Positions 15,674 through 24,733 of a stretch of DNA of 32,419 nt are shown one piece after another (position 1 is the stretch's first letter; each line of letters opens with the position of its first letter). The position numbers were made by a program, and so were the translations under genes. The DNA comes from Yoonia sp. (GTDB taxonomy: Bacteria > Pseudomonadota > Alphaproteobacteria > Rhodobacterales > Rhodobacteraceae), in contig JAGSGF010000033.1 of NCBI GenBank assembly GCA_023955335.1, positions 1 through 32,419 on the forward strand, in the 5' to 3' direction. The notes beneath the pieces were generated by a model, which was given only the letters and a program-made list of their open reading frames with translations, searched no databases and was not told the DNA's origin.

Positions 15674-17481
15674 GTGCGACCAAACAAGCGTTCAATATCT
15701 GTCATTTTCAACTCTACATATGTGGGGCGACCGTGGTTGCATTGGCCAGACCGTGGGGTCGCTTCCATCTCGCGCAACAGGGCGTTCATTTCTTCGCCGC
15801 GCATCCGGCGGCCAGTGCGGATAGATCCGTGGCACGCCACGCGGGACAAGATCGCTTCGATCTTGGATTGCACCCGATCAGACCCGCCTGTGTCAGCTAA
15901 TTCGTCCAGAATATCGCGTAACATCGCGCCTGCGTTGACCTCGCCCAAAATCGCAGGGGTTTCGCGCACCGCCACGGCATTGCCGCCAAACGGCTCAATT
16001 CCCAAACCAAAACGAGCCAGATCATCAGACATTTCCAACAACTGTGCAGCTTCGCCTTCGGCCAATTCAACGATCTCGGGGATTAACAAAGCTTGCGCCG
16101 CGACACCATTTTCGGCCATCTGCGTCTTCAGCTTTTCATAAACCAACCGCTCGTGGGCGGCGTGCCCGTCCACAATGACAATGCCATCAGCAGTCTGGGC
16201 AATGATGTAATTCTCATGGACCTGCGCGCGCGCCGCGCCTAATGGTAAATGGTCCGGTTCGTCCAAAATATCAGTCTCAATCCGCGCGCTTGGCGTTTCC
16301 TGAAATCCGGGCGCTTGGGCCTGAAAAGACATCGACCGCGCAGTGAACGACGGGCGATCCATCTGATATACCCGCGGCTCCATTGGTTGCGGCTGCATTG
16401 CGCCCAACGTGGCATCGCCCACAGTCGTTGACGCACGGTGCCCCGCACCAGCCATCGCATGACGCAAGCCCGAAACGATCAACCCACGCACAGTCCCCGG
16501 ATCACGAAACCGGACCTCGGACTTGGCGGGATGCACATTCACATCCACCATCACAGGATCACAATCTATGAACAGCGCCGCGACCGGATGCCGGTCACGC
16601 GACAGCACATCCATGTATCCAGCGCGCAGCGCACCAAGCAGCATCTTGTCGCGCACAGGGCGGCCATTCACGAACACAAACTGCGCCACCGCAGCACCGC
16701 GCGAATAGGTTGGCAGCGCGGCGTACCCCGTTAAATGAAACCCATCACGTTCCACATCAATCGCCAGCGCATTATCGGCAAAGTCGCGACCGATCACCGA
16801 CCGCAATCGTCCATGCAGCGCATCAAACAGATCACCGCTTTCGGCATCAGCGCGGAACGTGGTCCGGCTGTCGCCGCCCGACGCATCGCGCAGGATAAAC
16901 GTGATAAACGGCTCTGCCATCGCAAGGCGTTTGACGACATCGCCAACGGCCTGAGACTCGGCCCGATCCGTGCGCAAGAACTTCAACCGCGCAGGCGTTG
17001 CGTAAAACATATCGCGCAGTTCAACGGCCGTCCCAGCCGACAACGCAGCAGGCCGAACATCGGCCATCACGCCACCTGCAACTGAAATCGACGCACCCTC
17101 GCCACCCGCAACACGGCTGGTCATCGTCAAACGACCGACGGCCCCAAGACTGGCCAAGGCTTCACCGCGAAACCCGAAGGAATGGATATTGAGCAGGTCC
17201 GACCCGTCGATTTTGCTGGTGGCATGACGCGACAAGGCCATCGGCAAGTCCGCACCCGCAATCCCGCACCCGTCGTCAGTGACACGGATCAGCGTCTTGC
17301 CGCCATCTGCGATCACGACCTCTATTCGGTGCGCGCCCGCATCAATTGCGTTCTCGACCAATTCTTTGACGGCGCTTGCCGGACGTTCCAACACTTCGCC
17401 TGCTGCAATCCGGTTGATCGCGGCATCGTCAAGCTGTCGGATGACAGGCTGGGGCTTTATGTTGGGGTCTAGCGTGGCCAT
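15670..17481 (-). CDS. mutL: DNA mismatch repair protein MutL
   Basis: A 603-residue mismatch-repair ATPase. The GHKL N-terminus shows IAAGEVLERPASAVKELVENAIDAG (Glu40, Asn44), TDDGCGI, SFGFRGEALASL and the transducer NGRPVRDK. A proline- and glutamine-rich linker (about 345-405) leads to the dimerisation/endonuclease domain. There the metal-binding motif reads DGHAAHERLVYE (438-449) instead of the canonical DQHAxxExxxxE. The companion motifs ACHGSIR (Cys550) and CNHGRP (Cys581, His583) are present. This is the endonuclease-type MutL of bacteria that lack MutH. The ribosome-binding site before ATG 17481 is weak. It is followed directly by rmuC. Confidence 0.95.
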   Translation of the reverse strand: MATLDPNIKPQPVIRQLDDAAINRIAAGEVLERPASAVKELVENAIDAGAHRIEVVIADGGKTLIRVTDDGCGIAGADLPMALSRHATSKIDGSDLLNIHSFGFRGEALASLGAVGRLTMTSRVAGGEGASISVAGGVMADVRPAALSAGTAVELRDMFYATPARLKFLRTDRAESQAVGDVVKRLAMAEPFITFILRDASGGDSRTTFRADAESGDLFDALHGRLRSVIGRDFADNALAIDVERDGFHLTGYAALPTYSRGAAVAQFVFVNGRPVRDKMLLGALRAGYMDVLSRDRHPVAALFIDCDPVMVDVNVHPAKSEVRFRDPGTVRGLIVSGLRHAMAGAGHRASTTVGDATLGAMQPQPMEPRVYQMDRPSFTARSMSFQAQAPGFQETPSARIETDILDEPDHLPLGAARAQVHENYIIAQTADGIVIVDGHAAHERLVYEKLKTQMAENGVAAQALLIPEIVELAEGEAAQLLEMSDDLARFGLGIEPFGGNAVAVRETPAILGEVNAGAMLRDILDELADTGGSDRVQSKIEAILSRVACHGSIRTGRRMRGEEMNALLREMEATPRSGQCNHGRPTYVELKMTDIERLFGRT

Positions 17482-17532
17482 GCCACAAGGGATAGCACGG
17501 CCAATTGCGATTCTGCGAGAGCTGAAAAATGG

Positions 17533-18843
17533 TTAATCGGTGCTTTCTAACCCAACAGGTTGGCCGACAACGACAAAATGCAAATCGTCAGGGCGCAGGA
17601 ACTCTGCGGCAACACGGTTCACATCGTCCAGCGTCACTGCCTCAATATAATCATTACGATTAATGACATACTCAGGCGGCAAACCGATCATTTGCATCGC
17701 GACCATGATGCCCGCAATCTCGGCGTTGCCATCAAATCGCAGCGGGTATTCTCCGGTAAGGTACGTTTTGGTCACAGCAAGCTCGTCTTCAGTCACACCA
17801 TTGGTGGCCAAGTCGGACCAGACATCGCGGGTGACGTCGATGGCCTCTGCAATCGTTTCATTGGCAGATGCGACCTGCCCGATCCACATTTCGGCGTGGA
17901 ATTTCGGAACCAGATAGGACCGAATACCATATGTCAGACCACGTTCTTCGCGCACCTCGTTCATTAGCCGAGATTCGAACCCCGAGCCTCCTAGGATACC
18001 ATTCAGAATATAGGCGGCAAAGAAATCCTCGTCGTCACGCTCGATCCCGTCATGGCCAAACAACGCCACAGATTGAGGCGTATCGAAAGGAATAACCGTG
18101 ACGCCGCCCGCCAACCCAAAGTCGACATCGGTTATGGCTGGCGGACCTTCAGCAGGCAGATCACCCAACAGATCGTCGAGCAGCGGGCCAATGGCGTCGG
18201 CCGAAATATCGCCCACAGCAGACACGTAAATCTGGTCACGGGTCAGCGTGTTGCGGTGCGCTGCGAACATATCGTCTTGGGTTAACGCACCCACGCTTTC
18301 GACCGTGCCATCGATCGATGTCGCATAGGGGTGACCTGCGAACGCGGCACCATCAAAGAACGCACCAGCGATCCGGTTCGGGCTTTTCTCGTCGCTTGCA
18401 ATGCCGGAAATGACCTGCGCACGCACGCGGTCAATCGCGTCTTGGTCGAACCGCGGTTGGGTCAATGCTTGGCGCAACAGCGCAAGCACCTCATCTTGGT
18501 TTTCGGTCAAAAACTGCGCCGAAATGGACATAATGTCATCCGACACACGGAACGAAAGGCTTGCAGCGAGCGCATCAAGACGTTTCTGGAACGCTTGGGC
18601 ATCCATATCGCCGCTGCCCTCTTCAATCAGCGCGGTCATCAGGTTCACCGCACCGCGTTTGCCAGCCACGTCCAACGATGCGCCGCCACGCATACGAATT
18701 TCAAGCGCAATGAACGGGATGGATGCTTCTTCAACAACCCACGCGTTGATACCGCCACGCGACGTAATCTGTTGGATTTCGACCTCGGCTTGGGCGCTCG
18801 TTGCAGCAACAACGGCACAAATAGTCAGGATATATCGAAACAT
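17533..18843 (-). CDS. M16-family peptidase-like protein, catalytically inactive subunit
   Basis: A 436-residue periplasmic protein with a signal peptide (MFRYILTICAVVAATSAQA) and the M16 fold. At the position of the zinc motif HxxEH it reads GAVNLMTAL (Asn67, Thr70, Ala71), so it cannot bind zinc as usual. The C-terminal M16 half retains EERGLTYGIRSYLVPKF, the R/Y substrate-binding region. Such inactive partners complement an active M16 subunit in heterodimers. The active one is the gene just upstream, whose stop overlaps this ATG by one base (TGATG), with AAGGAGG before it. The pair probably degrades peptides in the periplasm. Confidence 0.9.
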   Translation of the reverse strand: MFRYILTICAVVAATSAQAEVEIQQITSRGGINAWVVEEASIPFIALEIRMRGGASLDVAGKRGAVNLMTALIEEGSGDMDAQAFQKRLDALAASLSFRVSDDIMSISAQFLTENQDEVLALLRQALTQPRFDQDAIDRVRAQVISGIASDEKSPNRIAGAFFDGAAFAGHPYATSIDGTVESVGALTQDDMFAAHRNTLTRDQIYVSAVGDISADAIGPLLDDLLGDLPAEGPPAITDVDFGLAGGVTVIPFDTPQSVALFGHDGIERDDEDFFAAYILNGILGGSGFESRLMNEVREERGLTYGIRSYLVPKFHAEMWIGQVASANETIAEAIDVTRDVWSDLATNGVTEDELAVTKTYLTGEYPLRFDGNAEIAGIMVAMQMIGLPPEYVINRNDYIEAVTLDDVNRVAAEFLRPDDLHFVVVGQPVGLESTD

Positions 18844-20171
18844 CAGCGTGCCTCCTTAGTGCTCGCCACGACCCACCCGGTCACGGCTTGATTGCGGTCC
18901 AATACCTTTGCGGCAACGGCCTTAATATCGGCCTCAGTCACGTCTTGCAGGATTTGTGGCCAAGCTTGTACGTCTTCAATCGTCAACCCTTGGGTCAGCG
19001 CACGGCCATAGCGGCGGGCGATGCCTTGCACGTTATCCTTGGCGAAAATTTCGGATGCACGCAGCTGGGTGCGCAGACTTTCCATTTGCTCTTGGTCAAT
19101 CGGGGCTTTTAGGAAGGCAGCGATTGCAGCGTCCATCGCGGCCTCTGCCTCTGACAGGCTCACGCCCTCGGACGGGACCACTGACACGCCAAATGTGCTG
19201 TCGTCCAGCGACGCGCCATTATAGCTGGCACCCGCATAAACCGCCGTCTGCGTTTCGAACTGCAACGCCTGTCCAAGGACAGACGAAAATGGCGACCCAC
19301 CGAGCAAATCAGCGAGGTAGACCAAAGCTGCTGCCTCTTTCTGCGCCCCTGAATCACGTTCGGGCGCAATATAGGACCGTGTCAAATACGGCTGGCTGAC
19401 ACGTGGATCTGTATAGGTGATGCGCCGTTCCGCGCGCTGGGGCGGCTCCTGAGGGCGGATACGTTCGGGCAGGTTTTTCTCGGCAGGGATCACGCCGTAG
19501 TACTGCTCAGCCAAGGTCTTAACCTCGCTTGGCTCAACATCACCAGCAACAACCAAAATGGCGTTGTTCGGGCTGTAATACAGGTCATAGAAATCAAGCG
19601 CGTCTTGGAGCGACAGCTGTTCCATCTCGTGCTTCCAGCCAATGACCGGCACTCCGTAACGGTGGTTTTGATACTGGGCGGCGACAAATTGTTCGCGGGC
19701 AAGCGCGCCTGCGGAATTCTCGGTGCGCTGATTGCGTTCTTCCAGAACCACGTTTCGCTCGGTCGCGATGTCGGCTTGGGTAATGGCCAGATTGTTCATC
19801 CGGTTGCTTTCCATTTGCATCATCAATTCCAGCCTATCGGCGGCGATACGTTGGAAATACGCGGTATAATCATGACTGGTGAACGCATTGTCAGACCCGC
19901 CGTTGGCAGCAACGGTCGCAGAAAACTCGCCGCTTTCCAAAACATCCGTCGCCTTAAACAATAGGTGTTCGAGAAAGTGAGCGACACCGGACGCACCAAC
20001 AGGTTCATCCGCTGATCCAACCTTATACCAGACCATATGCACCACGACGGGGGCGCGGTGGTCTTCGATCACAACGACATCCATGCCGTTATCAAGGGAA
20101 TAGGTCGTGACCTCTTGGGCCAGCGCAGGGGCGCTAAAAGCGATCAGGGCAAGGGTAAGCAATCGGCGCAT
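18843..20171 (-). CDS. M16-family zinc metallopeptidase, active subunit
   Basis: A 442-residue periplasmic peptidase. The signal peptide is MRRLLTLALIAFSAPALA. The inverted zinc motif HFLEH is intact (His65, Glu68, His69 in GVAHFLEHLLFK), and the third ligand region ERNVVLEERNQR lies about 75 residues later (Glu144/145). A second M16 domain follows in the C-terminal half, with LTRSYIAPERDS and DDSTFGVSVVPSEG. It belongs to the pitrilysin/processing-peptidase-like family. It is translationally coupled to the inactive partner downstream. The gene is preceded by about 90 bases without any clear regulatory signal. Confidence 0.92.
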   Translation of the reverse strand: MRRLLTLALIAFSAPALAQEVTTYSLDNGMDVVVIEDHRAPVVVHMVWYKVGSADEPVGASGVAHFLEHLLFKATDVLESGEFSATVAANGGSDNAFTSHDYTAYFQRIAADRLELMMQMESNRMNNLAITQADIATERNVVLEERNQRTENSAGALAREQFVAAQYQNHRYGVPVIGWKHEMEQLSLQDALDFYDLYYSPNNAILVVAGDVEPSEVKTLAEQYYGVIPAEKNLPERIRPQEPPQRAERRITYTDPRVSQPYLTRSYIAPERDSGAQKEAAALVYLADLLGGSPFSSVLGQALQFETQTAVYAGASYNGASLDDSTFGVSVVPSEGVSLSEAEAAMDAAIAAFLKAPIDQEQMESLRTQLRASEIFAKDNVQGIARRYGRALTQGLTIEDVQAWPQILQDVTEADIKAVAAKVLDRNQAVTGWVVASTKEAR

Positions 20172-20262
20172 GTGGCATCCTTATCTCGTGGGTCTGTGTT
20201 GGATAACAACCTACGACGGAACACAGCGCAATCAAGTGGTCATACGCGGATGTGAGAACGCG

Positions 20263-20775
20263 CTACTGCGCCGGAGGGGCGGTTGGGGTCGCGATGCCAA
20301 GATTTCGGAACCGCTGCAATTCGGCATAAGCGTCAAGCGCTTGGGCGGCATAGGCCTTAAAATAACGATTGCGCGATAAGACACCGCCAAACAGCGAGAA
20401 CCGTTTGCGAGTCTGGCGGAACTGCGCGTCCTCAGCAGCCAGTGTTGCGCGAATATTCGGGATCACGCCGTTGCGGCCTGCACGCGCGACAAGAGCTGCA
20501 TCCGCTGCGGGAATACCACCAGCGGACCGTGCGGCACGGTTACCACCAAGGGCCGCAATCGCATCACCCTTGGGGTCAGCATCTGTGCGGTTGCTTGCAC
20601 CAGGGGTCGGTGTGGGCAATGTGAACGTATCGGGCAATTCTAAAGCCGCCACAGGCATCACCGAAAATTCATCCGGCCCGCCAGTGCTGCTTCGCATGTC
20701 ATGCAAAGGACGTTCGCCAGCAGAACACGCCGCCAGCGCAAGTGCACCGAAAATTGCCAAAATTGCCTTTTGCAT
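20263..20775 (-). CDS. DUF3035 family lipoprotein (putative BamF-like)
   Basis: A 170-residue lipoprotein. MQKAILAIFGALALAACSAG is a type II signal with lipobox LAAC and acylated Cys17. The mature protein has PDEFSVMPVAALELPDTFTLPTPTPG, which is the DUF3035 signature region, then a low-complexity Ala/Arg-rich stretch and a C-terminal FSLFGGVLSRNRYFKAYAAQALDAYAELQRFR. ATG 20775 follows AAGGA at seven bases; the upstream in-frame ATG at 20793 has no good site. Members are sometimes named beta-barrel assembly subunit BamF in Rhodobacterales annotation, but the evidence for that role is thin. It lies just beyond lspA, whose product trims lipoproteins of this kind. Confidence 0.85.
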   Translation of the reverse strand: MQKAILAIFGALALAACSAGERPLHDMRSSTGGPDEFSVMPVAALELPDTFTLPTPTPGASNRTDADPKGDAIAALGGNRAARSAGGIPAADAALVARAGRNGVIPNIRATLAAEDAQFRQTRKRFSLFGGVLSRNRYFKAYAAQALDAYAELQRFRNLGIATPTAPPAQ

Positions 20776-20827
20776 CACGTCGTCCTTGGTCATTGTCGGG
20801 CATGTTTAGCCTAACGCGCAGGCTTCG

Positions 20828-21304
20828 TCACGCCCGTTTCTTTTTGGTCTTGTCCGGTTCCGCAAATGCAATGCCAACGGCACCCACAAAAATAGCCACA
20901 TCAGCGACGTTGAACGCATATGGGTTTTCAAGCCCGCAGCACGACATGTTCAAGAAATCGGCCACCGCACCATACAGAACCCGATCGACAACATTGCCCA
21001 GCGCCCCACCAATCAGAAACCCGGCGGCGATATACGTCCACTTATTGGTCGCAGGCCTACGCCACAGCCAAAACAACACGGCCGCCGAGATGACGAATGC
21101 GACCGAAATCAGCACCCAGCGCATGTCAAAGCCTGCGCCAATTCCAAAGTTCACACCACGGTTCCACGCCATCCGAAACGTCAGGTACGGCGGCCACATG
21201 TCGATGCGCATCTTGGTGATCAGGTCAAGATAATGAACGACCACGTATTTACTGGCCTGATCCGCCAGAAACACCCAAAAACCTGTCCAGAATAGCAAAC
21301 GCAT
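20828..21304 (-). CDS. lspA: Lipoprotein signal peptidase
   Basis: A 158-residue, four-helix inner-membrane aspartic protease that removes signal peptides from prolipoproteins (EC 3.4.23.36). Motifs: ADQASKYVV (14-22), NRGVNFGI (48-55), GNVVDRVLYGAVADFLN (103-119) and FNVADVAIFVG (131-141), giving the catalytic pair Asp116 and Asp135. The tail is strongly basic (KTKKKRA). ATG 21304 follows AAGGA eight bases upstream; a longer frame upstream overlaps purH and is rejected. It lies 10 bases after purH in the same direction. Confidence 0.95.
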   Translation of the reverse strand: MRLLFWTGFWVFLADQASKYVVVHYLDLITKMRIDMWPPYLTFRMAWNRGVNFGIGAGFDMRWVLISVAFVISAAVLFWLWRRPATNKWTYIAAGFLIGGALGNVVDRVLYGAVADFLNMSCCGLENPYAFNVADVAIFVGAVGIAFAEPDKTKKKRA

Positions 21305-21314
21305 CAATTGATCC

Positions 21315-22904
21315 TTAATGCCTGAAGTGGCGCATACCAGTGAACACCATCGCGATACCGGCCGCGTCTGCGGCGGCAATTACCTCGTCGTCGCGCATCG
21401 AACCACCGGGCTGAATGACGCAAGTGGCACCTGCGGCAGCGGCCTCTAGCAGGCCATCAGCAAACGGGAAGAACGCATCAGACGCGACGGCCGATCCAAT
21501 CGCCAGAGACTGTGGCAAGCCCATTGCGCCCGCCATCCGCTCTGCCTTTTGTGCCGCAATGAGCGCGCTATCAAGACGGCTCATTTGGCCTGCACCAACA
21601 CCAACTGTTGCGCCGTCTTTGACGTAGACAATCGCGTTGGACTTAACATGCTTGGCGACGGTCCAAGCGAATTGCAAATCGGCCATTTGCGCGTCGGTTG
21701 GCTTAACTTTGGTCACAACTTTCAAGTCGTCCAAGGCCACATGGCCCACATCTTTGTCTTGGACCAGCATACCGCCAGCAACTTGCTTCATCGTGATCTG
21801 GGCTGCTTTTGGATCAGGCAGGCCATCCGTTGTCAGCAGGCGCAAGTTTTTTTTGGTCGCGAAAATCGCGCGGGCAGCATCCGACGCACCCGGTGCAATC
21901 ACAACTTCGGTGAAAATCTCGACAATCGCTTTTGCAGTGGCTTCGTCCAGCGCCGTGTTCAGCGCGACAATGCCACCAAACGCAGACGTGCGGTCGCAAT
22001 CAAACGCATTTGTATAAGCTTCAAGCAACGTCGCCCCACGGGCCACGCCGCTTGGGTTCGCATGCTTGATGATCGCCACGGCCGGGCCATTTGCTGGATC
22101 AAACTCTGCAACCAATTCAAACGCTGCGTCGGTGTCGTTGATATTGTTATATGACAACTCCTTGCCCTGATGCTGGGTCGCGGTCGCAACACCCTGACGG
22201 TCTGTGCCATCGGTATAGAATGCGGCGGACTGGTGAGAGTTCTCGCCGTAACGCATCGTCTGCTTATACGTGCCTGCAATGGACCTGCGGCGCGGTGTGT
22301 CCAGATCAATCGCGCCAGCCATCCATGTGCTAACAGCCGTGTCATAGGCTGCTGTGCGGCCATAAGCGGTTTGCGCCAGCTTTTGACGGAACGCATGGGT
22401 GGTCTGACCGTCGTTGGCATCCAATTCCGCCAGCAGGGCCGCGTAATCCTCGACATCGGTAATTACGCTCACAAACGCATGGTTTTTGGCGGCAGAGCGG
22501 ATCATTGCAGGGCCACCGATATCGATATTCTCGATACAGGTGTCGAAATCAGCACCTTTGGCGACTGTTTCTTCAAACGGATACAGGTTCACGACCAACA
22601 GGTCGATTGGACCAATGTTATGGTCGTCCATTGCAGCAACATGCGCAGGCAGATCACGGCGGGCCAACAAGCCACCATGCACAACAGGGTGCAGCGTCTT
22701 TACCCGGCCATCCATCATCTCGGGGAAGCCTGTGACATCAGCCACATCGCGGACATCAAGCCCTGCATCGCGCAGCGCCTTGGCAGACCCGCCAGTCGAC
22801 AAAAGCTCCACCCCACGGGCGGCAAGGGCCTTACCCAGATCAAGCAATCCAGCTTTATCAGATACAGAAAGAAGGGCGCGGCGTAGTGGTGCAAGGTCAG
22901 TCAT
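21315..22904 (-). CDS. purH: Bifunctional AICAR formyltransferase/IMP cyclohydrolase
   Basis: A 529-residue enzyme for the last two steps of IMP synthesis (EC 2.1.2.3 and 3.5.4.10). The N-terminal IMP-cyclohydrolase domain has [47 protein letters not shown] and [17 protein letters not shown]. The C-terminal AICARFT domain has [49 protein letters not shown], and near the end [32 protein letters not shown]. The start is ATG 22904 with GGGGGA upstream. A TTG four codons earlier is less likely. It sits between the heparinase-like gene and lspA on one strand. Confidence 0.97.
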   Translation of the reverse strand: MTDLAPLRRALLSVSDKAGLLDLGKALAARGVELLSTGGSAKALRDAGLDVRDVADVTGFPEMMDGRVKTLHPVVHGGLLARRDLPAHVAAMDDHNIGPIDLLVVNLYPFEETVAKGADFDTCIENIDIGGPAMIRSAAKNHAFVSVITDVEDYAALLAELDANDGQTTHAFRQKLAQTAYGRTAAYDTAVSTWMAGAIDLDTPRRRSIAGTYKQTMRYGENSHQSAAFYTDGTDRQGVATATQHQGKELSYNNINDTDAAFELVAEFDPANGPAVAIIKHANPSGVARGATLLEAYTNAFDCDRTSAFGGIVALNTALDEATAKAIVEIFTEVVIAPGASDAARAIFATKKNLRLLTTDGLPDPKAAQITMKQVAGGMLVQDKDVGHVALDDLKVVTKVKPTDAQMADLQFAWTVAKHVKSNAIVYVKDGATVGVGAGQMSRLDSALIAAQKAERMAGAMGLPQSLAIGSAVASDAFFPFADGLLEAAAAGATCVIQPGGSMRDDEVIAAADAAGIAMVFTGMRHFRH

Positions 22905-22919
22905 GTGATCCCCCAAGAA

Positions 22920-24674
22920 TCAATCTTCATTTGGGTCCATCATGTCATCGGTCACAAGATCGCGGATACCATCGGGGGTATCTTGCGCCTTGGCCAACGA
23001 CCAGCGGACGCGCGTCGCATATGACATTGTGCGCCCAGATAAAACCACCTGCTGGCTCGGACGGGGCTTTAATCGACCATTTTCCAAATAAACTGATGGT
23101 TCGAGCGACATTTCGGCGTGACCATCATGGCGAAGTATCCAAATCTCGCCAGATTTGAGCGCCATCGAAACAGCAGCGCCGCCCATATCAATCGCGGCAT
23201 CCACGTCAGGATGCATATGAAACCGCACCGCATATTGGACACCTTGCAAAGCTGTCTGATCGAGCGCGGCCTCAAACTTCGCTTTGTCGGCTTCGGTCAG
23301 CGTGGTTAGTAAATCCTCGCCGACCATGCCACGGCCATCAACGGCCAGATCTAGTGTGCGGGCGTGCGTCAAACCGTGCGTGCCGCGATACCCGTCATGT
23401 GACAGCTCTAACCGACGACCGTCGTGCAGGCTTGAGAACTGCGCCTGAACGAGCTGGGGAACATCAACCAGCAACTCTTGTCGCGCAGTACTTAACCGGC
23501 TCGGCGGGCCAAGACGGGATGACGAATACCCTTCAAGGCACACTGTGCTGTGCGACGGTGTGGCCCGACCAGCGCGGCGCCATTCCTCGCCAAACGACCG
23601 CCCCGATCCGCAGCTCACGATCATTGGACGGCGGCCAGACGTAACCTCGAACGCAAGCGTACTGGCATGTGCATTGACGGAACCGGGGCCTGTCGGCGGG
23701 GCTGCGGCATCAATCACAATGGACGTGCGTCCGGCGCTAAGACGGGCAAACCCCATATGTGGCCCCTCACCCGCGCGCGTCTTGTCGCCACTTGCGGCCA
23801 AGGCATGATCCAAACGGCCATCAAGACCGCGGCCACCACCGTGGAAACGGGCCAGACCGCCATCAGCATGACGCAAAGCACGCAACGTCGGGGCAATACG
23901 GGCAATCGCCGTCATGATCGGCGCAGGTGGCTGGCGGTTCATCTCGGTCAATGCCTGCACGGTCCACGTCAGCAAGGTCAGCACCTCAAGCAATTCTTCG
24001 GGGTTACGGGTTAGAATCCCGCCTGTGTCGTCAATCTCTCGGGCGCAATCGCGGGCCAACGCTTTGACGGCGGGATCTACGTGTTTTTCCATGCCCTCTA
24101 GCGACAAGCCGGCATAAATCATACCCGTCAGCGCCTCGAAACGGGGCAAGCCGCGCTGCGAGGTTTTCCACCGGCGCGACAGGAAAATCGTCTGCTGACC
24201 AAGCGAGCGGTAAAACGCCTCGCTCGCCTCTTTTTCCTGACCACGCAGCAGGAAAAACCCGTGCTGTATCCAGCGGATCAAACGGCGACCGACCAAATCA
24301 GGGGTCCAGCCCGCACCGCGCCCACGGCCATAGCGCCCGATCCAATCAGTGACCCACGCCTGCGCACAGGCCCGTGCCTTTGTATCGCCAACAGCGGCTA
24401 AATCATCGAGCCAAGCGCAGCCCTGCAATTCTTCTGCGACGACTGGGTTATCGGGAACAATATCCCAAATCGAAGCATCCTTCGCCTCTGTCAGGGCACC
24501 GGAAAACAGAAAATTGCCAGCAACAAGCTGCCGACCACGGGCGAAATGACCGATTGTGCGGGGTTCTGGCTGGCTAACAAATCCGGTCGCAGGACGCGCA
24601 CGGGAGGCGGCACGCGCGTGAACGCGGTGCATGAAATGCGTAGCGCCTGCGCGCCATGTCTGCGGTCTTGCCAC
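22920..24674 (-). CDS. Heparinase II/III family protein
   Basis: A 584-residue protein of the heparinase II/III superfamily: an alpha/alpha-toroid N-terminal half (WDIVPDNPVVAEELQGCAWLDDLAAVG…RLIRWIQHGFFLL…RRWKTSQRGLPRFEALTGMIYAGLSL) and a beta-sandwich C-terminal half (STLAFEVTSGRRPMIVSCG, THSTVCLEG-like SHSTVCLEG). Members of this Rhodobacterales clade lie next to rsmB and purH and lack a signal peptide, so an extracellular polysaccharide-lyase role is doubtful; a cell-envelope polysaccharide role is possible. The start codon is uncertain: GTG 24674 has only a distant AAGG, and ATG 24632 (MHRVHARAA…) is the alternative. It lies 59 bases downstream of rsmB. Confidence 0.85.
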   Translation of the reverse strand: MARPQTWRAGATHFMHRVHARAASRARPATGFVSQPEPRTIGHFARGRQLVAGNFLFSGALTEAKDASIWDIVPDNPVVAEELQGCAWLDDLAAVGDTKARACAQAWVTDWIGRYGRGRGAGWTPDLVGRRLIRWIQHGFFLLRGQEKEASEAFYRSLGQQTIFLSRRWKTSQRGLPRFEALTGMIYAGLSLEGMEKHVDPAVKALARDCAREIDDTGGILTRNPEELLEVLTLLTWTVQALTEMNRQPPAPIMTAIARIAPTLRALRHADGGLARFHGGGRGLDGRLDHALAASGDKTRAGEGPHMGFARLSAGRTSIVIDAAAPPTGPGSVNAHASTLAFEVTSGRRPMIVSCGSGRSFGEEWRRAGRATPSHSTVCLEGYSSSRLGPPSRLSTARQELLVDVPQLVQAQFSSLHDGRRLELSHDGYRGTHGLTHARTLDLAVDGRGMVGEDLLTTLTEADKAKFEAALDQTALQGVQYAVRFHMHPDVDAAIDMGGAAVSMALKSGEIWILRHDGHAEMSLEPSVYLENGRLKPRPSQQVVLSGRTMSYATRVRWSLAKAQDTPDGIRDLVTDDMMDPNED

Positions 24675-24733
24675 GATACTGCTGCCTTCGACTTCGCGCT
24701 GATGCGCTGTGTTATTGCAGGTATCTTAGGCGG

